From: Saccharibacter sp. EH611
GTDB taxonomy: Bacteria; Pseudomonadota; Alphaproteobacteria; Acetobacterales; Acetobacteraceae
DNA: 64,000 bases
Reading direction: 5' to 3'
NCBI RefSeq assembly: GCF_009834765.1
Contig: NZ_WVHP01000003.1
Span: 24,663 to 88,662 of the forward strand
A program made the translations under genes and the position numbers. The notes under the pieces are model-generated. The model did no database searches, had not been told where the DNA came from, and saw nothing but the letters and a program-made list of their open reading frames with translations. This document shows positions 18,922 through 28,454 of this stretch, piece after piece; within the stretch, counting starts at the first letter, position 1; the number at the start of each line of letters is the position of its first letter.

Positions 18922-19882
18922 CTTTCTCTCCAAAAAATAAATGGTTTTCTAACATGCGAACGGCCTTCAAACGCCCCTCTTCGAACCGGCAAAGACCAAT
19001 CACATGCTCCCCGATCAACACGCGCCAAAGAGGATAATCCTCTAGGCGCCCTGATGCGGACACAACATGGCGGCTGACAGAAACTGTCTGCCCGTAAATG
19101 AGTGCCCTCCCCCCTGCGATTGTCACGGCCAGCGCCGGGATGTCGGCCAGCGCGGTCGCTACATCCAACAAAGGAGCCGGAAGAGCATCCGTCTTGTCTC
19201 TAGTTTCTCCCGATTTGTCCAGTGCTATCTGCTCAATTGAGTGAGCATGAGACAAATCAAATGGGCCACATTTCGTCCGTCTAAGCACGCTAATATGACC
19301 AACAGTGCCACAAGCAAGGGCAATATCACGGGCTAAAGAGCGCATGTACACTCCTTTTCCCGATTGAACCTCGAAAACAGCATGATCCTGATCGGGACGG
19401 TCGATCAGTGTTATCGAATCGATACGAGCTGGGCGTGGCGGGAGTTCTGGAGGGCGTCCTTGACGTGCAAGATCATATGCACGCTGCCCCCCAACGCGAA
19501 GCGCTGAAAAAACAGGCGGCACTTGCATCACCACCCCACCACAAAGATCAGGAAGAACAGAACGGATCGTCTCATCTGTCGGACGATGCGATGACCGTGC
19601 CAGGACATCACCTTCTCGATCATCTGTTGTTCGGCTCTCACCAAAGCACAACGTAAAACGATAGCGCTTGGTGGCATCCATAATATAAGGGATCGTGCTA
19701 GTCGCACGCCCAAAAGCAATTGGCAATACACCGGACGCTAGAGGGTCTAACGTGCCGCCATGCCCTGCTTTACGCGCATCAAAGGCCCAACGAACCTTAT
19801 TCACCATTGACGTAGAGGTTGGCCCAAGTGGTTTATCCAACACCAGCCAACCATTAATCTCTTGTCCGCGTTTCCGTGCCAT
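18905..19882 (-). CDS. truB: tRNA pseudouridine-55 synthase TruB
   Basis: A 325-residue enzyme that isomerises U55 in the T-loop of tRNAs. The opening [13 protein letters not shown] and [15 protein letters not shown], with the catalytic aspartate at Asp46, are diagnostic, followed by [17 protein letters not shown]. It is 9 bases after rbfA and overlaps rpsO, in the usual order of this operon. Confidence 0.96.
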   Translation of the reverse strand: MARKRGQEINGWLVLDKPLGPTSTSMVNKVRWAFDARKAGHGGTLDPLASGVLPIAFGRATSTIPYIMDATKRYRFTLCFGESRTTDDREGDVLARSSHRPTDETIRSVLPDLCGGVVMQVPPVFSALRVGGQRAYDLARQGRPPELPPRPARIDSITLIDRPDQDHAVFEVQSGKGVYMRSLARDIALACGTVGHISVLRRTKCGPFDLSHAHSIEQIALDKSGETRDKTDALPAPLLDVATALADIPALAVTIAGGRALIYGQTVSVSRHVVSASGRLEDYPLWRVLIGEHVIGLCRFEEGRLKAVRMLENHLFFGEKDVDYS

Positions 19883-19891
19883 TCCGCGCGA

Positions 19892-20335
19892 TTAGTCCTC
19901 TGGGTCGGACGTAGAGTCAGACTTCAAGTCACGCTGCACTTCCGGCGTATGCAAGAGATGTTCGACTTCCATCGCATGCTCAAGAGAAACATCGGGTTGG
20001 AAATGTAGTTCAGGCACGGTTCTCAAACGAAGCTTCCGCGAAAGCCCTCTTCGTAAGAAGGATGAAACCCGTTTCAACGCTGGAAGCACGACATGAATGT
20101 CATCGCGCCCCAAACGCGTAACAAAGACCGTCGCATGACGGAAATCTGGTGAAACACGCACTTCAGTGACCGTTACACTGACACCATAAAGTTCAGGATC
20201 ACGGAACTCGGTGCGCGTAAAGAGATCCGCCAAAACATGACGAACCTCTTCAGCAACACGAAGCTGGCGCGTGCTGGGCCCTTCTGCAGGATCTACAGCA
20301 GGCCCAACGACATCAAAGGGAGAACGCTGCGTCAA
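19892..20335 (-). CDS. rbfA: Ribosome-binding factor A
   Basis: A 147-residue KH-like 30S maturation factor. Family features are [17 protein letters not shown], the central [20 protein letters not shown] and [27 protein letters not shown], here with a slightly acidic C-terminal tail (STSDPED). It binds the 16S 5' region during late 30S assembly and in cold response. The start overlaps the infB stop by 4 bases (ATGA type), suggesting translational coupling. Confidence 0.95.
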   Translation of the reverse strand: MTQRSPFDVVGPAVDPAEGPSTRQLRVAEEVRHVLADLFTRTEFRDPELYGVSVTVTEVRVSPDFRHATVFVTRLGRDDIHVVLPALKRVSSFLRRGLSRKLRLRTVPELHFQPDVSLEHAMEVEHLLHTPEVQRDLKSDSTSDPED

Positions 20336-23091
20336 ACCGGAATCTCTTCCATTTCATAGCACTCAACCATATCACCCTCACGCAGGTCGTTATAGCCCGC
20401 GAAGGAGAGACCACATTCATAGCCACGTGCCACTTCACGGACATCGTCCTTAAAGCGTTTCAGCTGGCTCAGATCGCCTTCATGGATCACCACATTGTCA
20501 CGCAGCAAACGTACGCCACAGCCGCGCTTGACCATACCTTCGGTTACGTAACAACCAGCCACCTTGCCAACGCGCGTAATGCTGAAGACCTGGCGAATTT
20601 CGGCATAGCCCAAGAACTTCTCGCGATGTTTCGGTGCAATCTTACCCTTGACCAGTTTCTCCACATCATCAGCAACCTGATAAATAATGGAGTAATAGCG
20701 GATATCCACACCGTCACGCTGCGCGAGACCACGAGCTTGTGTCGTTGCACGCACATTGAAAGCCACAATCACTGCATTGGACGCTTTAGCAAGCTGCACG
20801 TCACTTTCAGTAATCTGTCCAACACTCGTGCTCAACACACGCACGGCCACTTCCTCATGCGACAGCTTTTCCACCGTCGCTTTCAGCGCTTCAGATGATC
20901 CCTGAACGTCCGCTTTAATCAGCAGCGCCACTTCCTTCTGCTCACCAGCCTGAATACGGGCCAGCATCTGGTCAAGCGTTCCACGAGCAGCGACCTGCAT
21001 CGCTGTGGCTTTTTCACGAATCTTCCGCTGACGGAATTCGCTGATCTCACGAGCGCGATTTTCGTTTTCAACGACAACGAACAAGGAGCCAGCATCCGGA
21101 ACACCTGTCATCCCCAGAACTTCGACCGGCACAGAGGGGCCAGCCTTCTGGATTTGACGGCCACGATCATCGAGAAGCGCACGCACACGCCCCCAATGCG
21201 CCCCAGCAACCACGATATCACCGCGCTTAAGCGTTCCTTTCTGAACCAGCACTGTCGCGACAGAACCGCGACCGCGATCTAAGCGGCTTTCCACCACAGC
21301 ACCCTGTGCAGGACGGTTCGGGTTAGCTTTCAGATCCAAGATCTCAGCCTGCAGGGAAATCCCTTCAAGAAGCTCATCTAGACCCTGACGCTGGCGTGCA
21401 GACACTTCGATTTCCTGTGTATCGCCGCCCATGCTTTCTACCACGACTTCGTGGTTAAGAAGCTCATTGCGCACACGATCAGGATTCGCTCCTGTCTTAT
21501 CAATCTTGTTGATCGCCACAATCATCGGCACTTCAGCAGCTTTCGCGTGCTTAATGGCCTCAATCGTCTGTGGCATCACACCATCATCGGCAGCGACAAC
21601 CAGCACAACAATATCAGTGACAGAAGCACCACGCGCACGCATAGCTGTGAAGGCTTCATGGCCTGGCGTATCAATGAAAGTCACCTTGCGATCAGATGAT
21701 GGCATACTCACCTGATAGGCCCCGATATGCTGGGTAATACCCCCTGCTTCAGCATCGGTTACTGTTGTGGTGCGCAGCGCATCCAGCAAGGAAGTCTTAC
21801 CATGGTCAACATGACCCATGACCGTCACAACAGGGGAGCGTGGTTTCAGATCTTCTTCACGATCTTTGATGTTTTCAAGACCCAGCTCAACGTCACTGTC
21901 GGAGACACGCTTTACGCGATGACCAAACTCATTGACCACAAGTTCAGCTGTATCAGCATCAATACTCTGTGCAGCTGTCGCCATGACCCCCATTTTCATC
22001 AGAGTCTTAATCACTTCACCCTGACGAACTGCCATACGATTAGCCAACTCACCGACAGAAATCGTCTCAGGCACGGTCACATCACGCACAACACGCACTT
22101 GATCAGAACGGAGACGCTCTAGCTCAGCTTGACGACGCTCACGATCACGCTGACGACGCACAGAAGCCAAAGAGCGCGTTTTGCCATCATCGCCTTCAAT
22201 AGCAGCACGCACATCAATACGACCAGAACGACGATCCTGATTGCCACCACCACGGCGCGACTGCGAACGACGTGATTGCTGCGAGGAACGACGTGGCGAA
22301 CCACCGCCGCCACCACCGCGGCGTCCATCATCCTCGCCGCCATTGCGACCACGTAAATGCAACGTTTCACTCTTACGAGACGACGATGCAGAAGAAGATG
22401 ATGAGGAGGAGGAGGCAGATGACGAAGATGACGCATTCGAGCGTGTTGTCACTGGGCGACTCGGCATAATCGCGCGCTCAGCAAGTGGACGCAAACGCTG
22501 CGTTGGCTCGGCAATTTGCACACCGCCTGTTGACGTTGGCTTCAATGGCGGCGGCGCAGCCTTACGCTTCTCTTCTTGTTTAGCCTGATGAAGAGCAGCG
22601 GCTTCTTTCTCGTTCTGACGCTCAGCGGCTTCCGCTTCACGCGCCTGGGACGCTTCCTCCGCCTGCTTAGCCTCGGCCTCAGCTTTTAGACGCGCTTCTT
22701 CTTCCGCAGCAGAGCGAATGCGAATCTTTTCAGCTTCACGCTTGGCGGCTTCCTCTTCAATCTGCCGCTGCTTCATCTGCTCCAGAACGCGCTGACGCTT
22801 CTCAAGCTCTGATGCCGTTAAACCGCGAGCGCCAATAGGCCCACGTCCACCGCGACCACCAGCCCCGCCATGCCGTTTTGGCTTACGGACCTCAACCCGG
22901 ACCTCTTTTGATCGCCCGTGGCTAAAACTCTGCCGCACAGAGCCTGCATCAACGGTGCGTCCCCCCTCTTTTCGTCCCGCTGGACGTAAAGAGAGGCGGC
23001 CCCCACCTTTATTCTGCCCGTTCTTAGGAGCCCCCTCTTTCGGAGCCCCAGTCCGGTTTCCGTCTTGGTTGCGCTCGTTGCCGTCGCTCAT
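20332..23091 (-). CDS. infB: Translation initiation factor IF-2
   Basis: A 919-residue GTPase that brings fMet-tRNA to the 30S subunit. A long charged N-terminal region (1-335) contains an Ala/Glu/Lys-rich helix (about 95-180), a serine tract (221-238) and a glycine/arginine-rich stretch (250-290). The IF2 N-domain ([19 protein letters not shown]) follows, then the GTPase: [11 protein letters not shown] (424-434), [12 protein letters not shown]. Domains II-IV follow to the C-terminus. The serine tract is an unusual low-complexity insert. The gene is 15 bases after the ylxR stop. Confidence 0.97.
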   Translation of the reverse strand: MSDGNERNQDGNRTGAPKEGAPKNGQNKGGGRLSLRPAGRKEGGRTVDAGSVRQSFSHGRSKEVRVEVRKPKRHGGAGGRGGRGPIGARGLTASELEKRQRVLEQMKQRQIEEEAAKREAEKIRIRSAAEEEARLKAEAEAKQAEEASQAREAEAAERQNEKEAAALHQAKQEEKRKAAPPPLKPTSTGGVQIAEPTQRLRPLAERAIMPSRPVTTRSNASSSSSASSSSSSSSASSSRKSETLHLRGRNGGEDDGRRGGGGGGSPRRSSQQSRRSQSRRGGGNQDRRSGRIDVRAAIEGDDGKTRSLASVRRQRDRERRQAELERLRSDQVRVVRDVTVPETISVGELANRMAVRQGEVIKTLMKMGVMATAAQSIDADTAELVVNEFGHRVKRVSDSDVELGLENIKDREEDLKPRSPVVTVMGHVDHGKTSLLDALRTTTVTDAEAGGITQHIGAYQVSMPSSDRKVTFIDTPGHEAFTAMRARGASVTDIVVLVVAADDGVMPQTIEAIKHAKAAEVPMIVAINKIDKTGANPDRVRNELLNHEVVVESMGGDTQEIEVSARQRQGLDELLEGISLQAEILDLKANPNRPAQGAVVESRLDRGRGSVATVLVQKGTLKRGDIVVAGAHWGRVRALLDDRGRQIQKAGPSVPVEVLGMTGVPDAGSLFVVVENENRAREISEFRQRKIREKATAMQVAARGTLDQMLARIQAGEQKEVALLIKADVQGSSEALKATVEKLSHEEVAVRVLSTSVGQITESDVQLAKASNAVIVAFNVRATTQARGLAQRDGVDIRYYSIIYQVADDVEKLVKGKIAPKHREKFLGYAEIRQVFSITRVGKVAGCYVTEGMVKRGCGVRLLRDNVVIHEGDLSQLKRFKDDVREVARGYECGLSFAGYNDLREGDMVECYEMEEIPV

Positions 23092-23106
23092 AGTTCCGCC
23101 TGTTCC

Positions 23107-23766
23107 TTACTGACCCGTGCCCTGTGGGCCTGGGAGCGAACCTTCGATCACCCCCGTCAATCTCTTATATTCCGTTATCAGACGCCGCGCTAATGCCCCC
23201 GGTGCCATAACAGCATAGACTGCATGGTCACGTCCGAAGACTGAAGCGAGCACCCGGCTCTCTAGCTGGACAACCGGCACATCCCGATGCCCAGACATCA
23301 ACCGTGAAAGCTCATCCCGACTGGCGTCTGCCGCACATATCACAACCCCAACCTGACCAGAAGCGATCCGCTCCCGGCACTTCTGGAATCCACAAACGGC
23401 TTCACCCGCTCGCCGCCCCAGACTGATACCATCCTGAAGACGCTTTGCCAGCCCCTCAGTAACGAGGTTGGGCAAATGTTCAGGCAGTTTTACCTGTCGG
23501 CGAGCTCCCCGCGCAAATACACGGGAAAGCTGTGGATTGCTAAGCACCTCTCGATCAGCACAGAGCCACATACCCCGACCGGGCAGACGCGCTGCCAAAT
23601 CTGGCACAATGTCTCCGCCCGGTGCTACGACAAAGCGCAGCATATTCTCAGGATGATCATGCCGACGGCTTAGCAAGCAACGCCTTAAGGAAGCAGTGCG
23701 TTTGCCTCCCTTCCTTAAGGGTCCGTCATCAATATCAAGACACTTAGACGTTGCTCGATTCTCCAC
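23107..23766 (-). CDS. YlxR/DUF448 plus L7Ae-like RNA-binding protein
   Basis: A fusion of an N-terminal YlxR/DUF448 domain (RRCLLSRRHDHPENMLRFVV, then LPGRGMWLCADREVL) and a C-terminal L7Ae-like domain (GEAVCGFQKCRERIASGQVGVVICAADAS), as in other alphaproteobacteria, between nusA and infB. It is a presumed nucleoid- or RNA-binding factor. No ATG fits: the frame is open back into nusA. The GTG at 23766 is the most reasonable start and gives 219 residues, overlapping the end of nusA by 23 bases. Start confidence is low, identity confidence high. Confidence 0.8.
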   Translation of the reverse strand: MENRATSKCLDIDDGPLRKGGKRTASLRRCLLSRRHDHPENMLRFVVAPGGDIVPDLAARLPGRGMWLCADREVLSNPQLSRVFARGARRQVKLPEHLPNLVTEGLAKRLQDGISLGRRAGEAVCGFQKCRERIASGQVGVVICAADASRDELSRLMSGHRDVPVVQLESRVLASVFGRDHAVYAVMAPGALARRLITEYKRLTGVIEGSLPGPQGTGQ

Positions 23767-25318
23767 CTTCAGGCGTCTCGCTCTGAGCTGAAGCGCCATC
23801 CGCAGCTGCTGTCGATTCGTCACCTTCAAACCAGTGGGCGCGTGCAGCCATAATGATTTCATTAGCTTCGTCTTCGCTTAGACGCTCTTTTCCAAGAATC
23901 TCAACAAGCTCATCACCTGCCAAGTCAGCCAAATCATCTAAGGTTTTAATACCTTTTTCACCAAGTTCTACAAGAATCTTTGGAGAAAAAGCACCCATCG
24001 CCACAATATCGTCGGTAACACCTAGGGTCTTGCGCTCTTCATCAAGAGCACGCTCACGTCCCTCAAGATACTCGTTGGCACGATTCATGAGCTCTTCAGC
24101 GACACTTTCGTCAAAACCCTCAATGTCATGAAGCTCATGTGGCTCGGCATAAGCGAGATCTTCAATCGTGTGATAGCCCTCTGTCACCAGAAGCCCAGCA
24201 ATCACGTCATCAACGTCTAGATGATCCACAAACAGTGCTGTCCGCTTGCGGAACTCTTCCTGACGTCGTTCAGATTCTTCAGCTTCAGTGAGAATATCAA
24301 TATCCCACCGTGTCAGCTGGCTGGCAAGACGCACATTCTGCCCACGCCGGCCAATAGCCAAAGAAAGCTGCTCATCTGGCACCACCACTTCGACACGTCC
24401 AGCGTCTTCATCCATCACCACTTTGGAGACTTCAGCTGGTGCCAAAGCATTCACCACAAAGGTTGCTGCTTGTGGGCTCCAAGGAATAATATCAATCTTC
24501 TCACCCTGAAGCTCCGCCACGACAGCCTGAACGCGTGACCCGCGCATACCCACACAAGCACCGACAGGATCAATAGACGTATCACGAGAAAGGACAGCCA
24601 TCTTTGCACGAGAACCTGGGTCACGTGCGACAGCCTTAATCTCAATAATCCCGTCATAAATCTCTGGCACTTCTTGAACAAAAAGCTTCGCCAAGAAACC
24701 TGGGTGAGATCGCGATAAGAAAATCTGCGGACCGCGTGGCTCATCCCGTACGTCGTAAATATACGCACGAATACGGTCGGAATTTCTAAAGGACTCGCGC
24801 GGGATCAGCTCATCACGGCGCAACAGCCCTTCTGCATGGCCAATTTCGACCATAAGATTACCGTATTCCGTCTGCTTGACGGTACCGTTAATGATCTCGC
24901 CTACGCGATCCTTAAACTCATCATACTGACGCTTACGCTCATATTCACGCACGCGTTGTACGATCACCTGCTTTGCCGTTTGAGCTGCAATACGCCCAAA
25001 ATCAATCGGCGGAAGCGGGTCGATCAGATGTTCGCCTTCTTGAATATCGGGCTGGAATTTCCGCGCGATATGCAAAGGAATCTGTGTATCTTCATTTTCA
25101 ACCGTCTCGACCGCTTCAGTCCAACGACTCAGGCGTACTTCGCCTGTTTTACGGTCGATCGTGGCACGAATATCTTTTTCATGCCCATATTTCGCCCGCC
25201 CAGCCTTCTGGATAGCCTGTTCCATTGCTTCCAGAACCTGCTCGCGCTCAATATTCTTTTCCCGGCATACTGCATCAGCAACGAGCAGCAATTCGGGACG
25301 GGTAACAGACGTGTCCAT
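23744..25318 (-). CDS. nusA: Transcription termination/antitermination factor NusA
   Basis: A 524-residue RNA polymerase-binding factor. It has the N-terminal RNAP-binding domain (ELLLVADAVCREKNIEREQVLEAME), S1 (GEIINGTVKQTEYGNLMVEIG), two KH domains (GMRGSRVQAVVAELQGEKIDI and LSLAIGRRGQNVRLASQL, split motifs) and C-terminal helix-hairpin-helix acidic repeats. It is part of the rimP operon and controls pausing, termination and antitermination. In E. coli it also regulates its own operon, which is relevant to the hairpin before rimP. Confidence 0.97.
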   Translation of the reverse strand: MDTSVTRPELLLVADAVCREKNIEREQVLEAMEQAIQKAGRAKYGHEKDIRATIDRKTGEVRLSRWTEAVETVENEDTQIPLHIARKFQPDIQEGEHLIDPLPPIDFGRIAAQTAKQVIVQRVREYERKRQYDEFKDRVGEIINGTVKQTEYGNLMVEIGHAEGLLRRDELIPRESFRNSDRIRAYIYDVRDEPRGPQIFLSRSHPGFLAKLFVQEVPEIYDGIIEIKAVARDPGSRAKMAVLSRDTSIDPVGACVGMRGSRVQAVVAELQGEKIDIIPWSPQAATFVVNALAPAEVSKVVMDEDAGRVEVVVPDEQLSLAIGRRGQNVRLASQLTRWDIDILTEAEESERRQEEFRKRTALFVDHLDVDDVIAGLLVTEGYHTIEDLAYAEPHELHDIEGFDESVAEELMNRANEYLEGRERALDEERKTLGVTDDIVAMGAFSPKILVELGEKGIKTLDDLADLAGDELVEILGKERLSEDEANEIIMAARAHWFEGDESTAAADGASAQSETPEGGESSNV

Positions 25319-25355
25319 TAGATCGGACCTCCAACCAGCATCAGACGGGTCATCA

Positions 25356-25991
25356 TCAGTTCTTCTTCCCCGGCTTTTTAGGATTTAGTTTTGGCACACG
25401 GCCCTTTTTGCCGTTCTTTCCTTCCTCACCCTCTTCTGACGCTTCTGCAAGAGCGGCACTCGCCTCAATCAGCTCATCAGTCAGAACAAGGCGCGCTTTA
25501 CGCATATCCAGTAAAGGAAGAAGCACTTCATCTCCATTATCCAAGCGGATAAGAGCTGATTGCCCGCGCAGGCCAAGAACCCTCCCAGCAAAACGCTTCC
25601 GACCGTCTATAGCAACGTCCATTTCAAGACGCACCAGATGGCCTGCATAACGCTCCCAATCCTTAGGACGTGTCAGGGGGCGATCAATTCCAGCAGAGGA
25701 GACTTCCAGCATCCACGCTCCTGGAATCGGGTCGTCCACATCCAAAACTGCTCCAACAGCATGGCTAATCTGCTCGCAATCATCAACAGTGATGAGAGCA
25801 CCATTGCTACGGTCTGCCATGACCTGAACAGTGGGCGTTTCATGGCCGAGAACAGAGAGGCGCACCAGTTCAAAACCCATATCTTCAAGGGTTGGTGCAA
25901 TCCGCTCTACGATACGCGCTTCGAGACCGCTTAAGCGTAAAATCCCGTTCGCTGGAAGCGTTGTGTCAGAAGAATGAGGAGTCTGGTCCAA
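25356..25991 (-). CDS. rimP: Ribosome maturation factor RimP
   Basis: A 211-residue 30S assembly factor. Family features: [45 protein letters not shown] and [23 protein letters not shown] (in parts). The C-terminal tail is Lys/Gly-rich ([15 protein letters not shown]). The only in-frame start compatible with the family is a TTG at 25991: there is no ATG or GTG before the conserved region and a stop lies 6 codons upstream of the TTG. No Shine-Dalgarno is visible and the TTG directly follows a terminator-like hairpin with its T-run. First gene of the operon. Confidence 0.92.
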   Translation of the reverse strand: MDQTPHSSDTTLPANGILRLSGLEARIVERIAPTLEDMGFELVRLSVLGHETPTVQVMADRSNGALITVDDCEQISHAVGAVLDVDDPIPGAWMLEVSSAGIDRPLTRPKDWERYAGHLVRLEMDVAIDGRKRFAGRVLGLRGQSALIRLDNGDEVLLPLLDMRKARLVLTDELIEASAALAEASEEGEEGKNGKKGRVPKLNPKKPGKKN

Positions 25992-26020
25992 AACAAAAAA
26001 GGCGGCCCGTCAGGGCCACC
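25992..26020 (-). terminator. Terminator-like hairpin directly before rimP (candidate attenuator)
   Basis: On the minus strand GGTGGCCC, loop TGAC, GGGCCGCC (8 pairs with one G-U), then TTTTTTG running into the TTG start of rimP. It has the full form of an intrinsic terminator but lies in the leader of the operon and not after any minus-strand gene. Confidence 0.7.
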
Positions 26021-26054
26021 CCCCAAAAGAGCGGAAGTGAAAGGAAACGCATTC

Positions 26055-26083
26055 TTGATACGGAAACCCCTCACAGGATGCAA
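26055..26083 (-). promoter_or_regulatory. Candidate rimP operon promoter
   Basis: Minus-strand TTGCAT (26083-26078), a 17-base spacer and TATCAA (26060-26055). The -35 box is part of an AGACTTGCAT copy. Transcription from here would pass through the hairpin at 25992-26020 before reaching rimP. Confidence 0.45.
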
Positions 26084-26239
26084 GTCTTTCCTTCTTTAAG
26101 GCTACCACACCGCTCTCGTTTTTCTTGATTCTGGACTTATTTCCCAAAATCATTCTGTCGACGCTCTAACATTGCATGTCATCATGCGATATTCTGCACC
26201 TAATCGTGGATCGAATGCAGAGGCGGACCATCACTTATC

Positions 26240-27523
26240 ATGCTGACATCGCTTATTCCCCGACTCAGTAAAGCCATGCCGCTGATGATGGTAACATTTC
26301 TGTTACTTCTTGCCCTTCAGCTCAGCCTGATGCTCCATCTTTCCTGGCACCTGCTCGCCCATTGGGTTGCCGCTCTTCTAGATGCTGGGCGGCCTTTATA
26401 CCTGCCACTTGGCGTAGTAACGTTCGCCTTAACGCTCTTGGGCGTGTTCTATGATCGCTCATCAGACCGTCTGCTCCAGCGTGGACTGCAGCGCCGTAAA
26501 ACATTAACGACCTCTTTCCTTACTCTTTTCACGCATCGTCGTCACCTTGAGGAAATCATGGTGCGTGACCAGCACGAATCGTCCCTTAATGCGGAAGAAT
26601 TGGCAACGTCCCTACGCGCCCGTGTGATCGGTCAGGACGCAATCTGCACGGATATTGCCCAACAGCTTCGCAGACGCTTAGCACTGCGTGTCCATGATAA
26701 ACCCGTCGGTATTTTCCTATTTGCAGGGCCTGCTGGCAACGGAAAGAAATATCTCGCCAAGCAACTCTCTCGTCATATGGATCGACCTCTGCTCACCCTT
26801 GATGTGACCGATCTCTCAAGTCCTTATGCATTATCCCTGCTATGGGGGGCACCTAATACACCTACCGGGGCCGCAACACCGGGCCTTTTGACACGACAGG
26901 TCAAAGCACACCCAACCTCTATTATTGTGCTGGAAGATATTGAGAAAGCACATTCAGCCGTGCTGAAAAAGCTCCTCACAGCTTGGAATGATGGCGCTCT
27001 TCAAGACAATGCCACGCATGAAACGCTTTCTATCAAACGATGTATTTTCATCCTCACCTCTACTGTGGCAGCACAAGACCTCTCCCATTGTGCAGAACTC
27101 TCTACATCCGATACGGAGCGCAGACGCGGTGATGCCGTTGCCCTTCTGCGCCGAGCGGATTTCCCGGCTGATATCCTCAATCGTCTTGACCGTCTTTTCC
27201 TCTTCCGTCCTCTGAGCGACCGCGATATGGCACGCGTTGCTGCTTTGGAAATGGAACAGATGGTCGAAGGATACGGCCTTCACCTTCCCCCTGGTGGAAT
27301 AGACCCCACACCATTGCAACGCGTGATCACGCTCAATAAGGAACGTCACGTTATCAGCACGGTACGAGATCTGTTGCGTTTCGTTGAAGACATGATCAGT
27401 GATGGGCTGATTGCGGCTCAGCAGCAAGGCAAACGCCGCGTTAAACTCACCTTCCATGATGGACGAATTATCGTGGAAAGTGATGATACCCACGATACAC
27501 GCCTTAGCCAAACGAGCTTATAA
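26240..27523 (+). CDS. Membrane-anchored ClpA/ClpB D2-like AAA protein with degenerate ATPase motifs
   Basis: A 427-residue protein with two N-terminal hydrophobic helices (about 14-40 and 52-70), a linker, and one AAA domain that aligns with the second ATPase domain of ClpA/ClpB from RVIGQDAI (128-135) through KPVGIFLFAGP, GLLT, EDIEKAH and FPADILNRLDRLFLF. The N-domain, D1 and the ClpP-docking loop are absent. The key motifs are changed: Walker A ends GNGKK and not GKT (170), the pore loop has NTPTG where GYVG is expected (206-210), Walker B is LED and not LDE (231-233), and the sensor-1 Asn is Thr275. Arg315 (arginine finger) is kept. It is probably a weak or inactive ATPase with a membrane-tethered structural role. 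The next gene starts 10 bases downstream. Confidence 0.75.
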   Translation: MLTSLIPRLSKAMPLMMVTFLLLLALQLSLMLHLSWHLLAHWVAALLDAGRPLYLPLGVVTFALTLLGVFYDRSSDRLLQRGLQRRKTLTTSFLTLFTHRRHLEEIMVRDQHESSLNAEELATSLRARVIGQDAICTDIAQQLRRRLALRVHDKPVGIFLFAGPAGNGKKYLAKQLSRHMDRPLLTLDVTDLSSPYALSLLWGAPNTPTGAATPGLLTRQVKAHPTSIIVLEDIEKAHSAVLKKLLTAWNDGALQDNATHETLSIKRCIFILTSTVAAQDLSHCAELSTSDTERRRGDAVALLRRADFPADILNRLDRLFLFRPLSDRDMARVAALEMEQMVEGYGLHLPPGGIDPTPLQRVITLNKERHVISTVRDLLRFVEDMISDGLIAAQQQGKRRVKLTFHDGRIIVESDDTHDTRLSQTSL

Positions 27524-27533
27524 GGATCAGAGT

Positions 27534-28454
27534 ATGATGACCTCCCTCTATCACCTCTGGCATCGTGCTGGCCTTTGGCGTGCCTGCCTCATCATCAGCG
27601 TGCTCTCTTTAACGATGGCGGCTTTTCTACCAACCGCCTCCTTAAAACACCTCGCCCCTTGGCTACCCGGCAAAGCGCCGCCTCTCCTTGCCCCAGCCAA
27701 AGACACGGCACACCCGCGCCCTCCCGAGGGTGGTGGTGACACTGAAGGCGGGAAGGTTGCTTATTTAGACCCGTCGCAAAGCGTGTCTGACCGTGCTCCA
27801 TTAGCTGGACACGTCTTTCCATTACCTGAAGGACAGTGGCACCCCGTTCTTGCTGCACAAACCAACGACCGTGCAGCGTTCTCTTTCCTCGCCCTCATCC
27901 GCACTGATCATGGCGCCGTCACGGGCTTTATCACCCTTCAAACCAACCAAAATCCTGTTCCTGCGGAGTTAGTCGAAAGTCTTCTTACGCCATGCCACGA
28001 TGACCGCAATTACACGAACCTCAACCAAGAAGCCCCCGACATGGCCGATTGTGTGTATGTCGCCAATGCCGTGCTGGAAAAAGGAATGGTCAGTAATAAT
28101 CCACTGATTGCTGAAGCCGTCGCGCATGTTCAACAGCTTGGCTTTCCGCTCCCCCCTCTCATGATCGTAACGGGATGGCGTCATATTAGTGCCGCGAAAA
28201 ACGGACTTGCCCAAACAGCTACTGAAGATGTCTTGCTCTCACCTTTAGACCGCGAAACGCATCAAATGCTCGCTCCACCTGATGTCTGGAGCAAGGAGAC
28301 GATCACCGCCAATCCAGTCGCTGAAGAATTCATCAATAAAGTCCTTCATTGGGCGCCTTATTGGCAAAAAGGACTGCTTCAAGCCTTCATCGACCCTAAG
28401 AGCATTGAATTCCTACCCGTTGAAGCCACTCGTGACCCTATGGCCCCTCAATGA
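27534..28454 (+). CDS. Unrecognised membrane-anchored protein, partner of the AAA-like gene
   Basis: A 306-residue protein I do not recognise. It has a positively charged N-terminus, one hydrophobic helix (about 16-34), a Pro/Gly-rich linker (LPGKAPPLLAPAKDTAHP, then PEGGGDTEGG) and a soluble domain of about 220 residues, likely periplasmic. Two cysteines (LTPCHDD and MADCVYV) could form a disulfide. ATG 27534 has AAGGA about 8 bases upstream. It starts 10 bases after the AAA-like gene, so the two are almost certainly cotranscribed. Its stop overlaps the stop of the convergent ABC transporter gene by 7 bases. Confidence 0.7.
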   Translation: MMTSLYHLWHRAGLWRACLIISVLSLTMAAFLPTASLKHLAPWLPGKAPPLLAPAKDTAHPRPPEGGGDTEGGKVAYLDPSQSVSDRAPLAGHVFPLPEGQWHPVLAAQTNDRAAFSFLALIRTDHGAVTGFITLQTNQNPVPAELVESLLTPCHDDRNYTNLNQEAPDMADCVYVANAVLEKGMVSNNPLIAEAVAHVQQLGFPLPPLMIVTGWRHISAAKNGLAQTATEDVLLSPLDRETHQMLAPPDVWSKETITANPVAEEFINKVLHWAPYWQKGLLQAFIDPKSIEFLPVEATRDPMAPQ

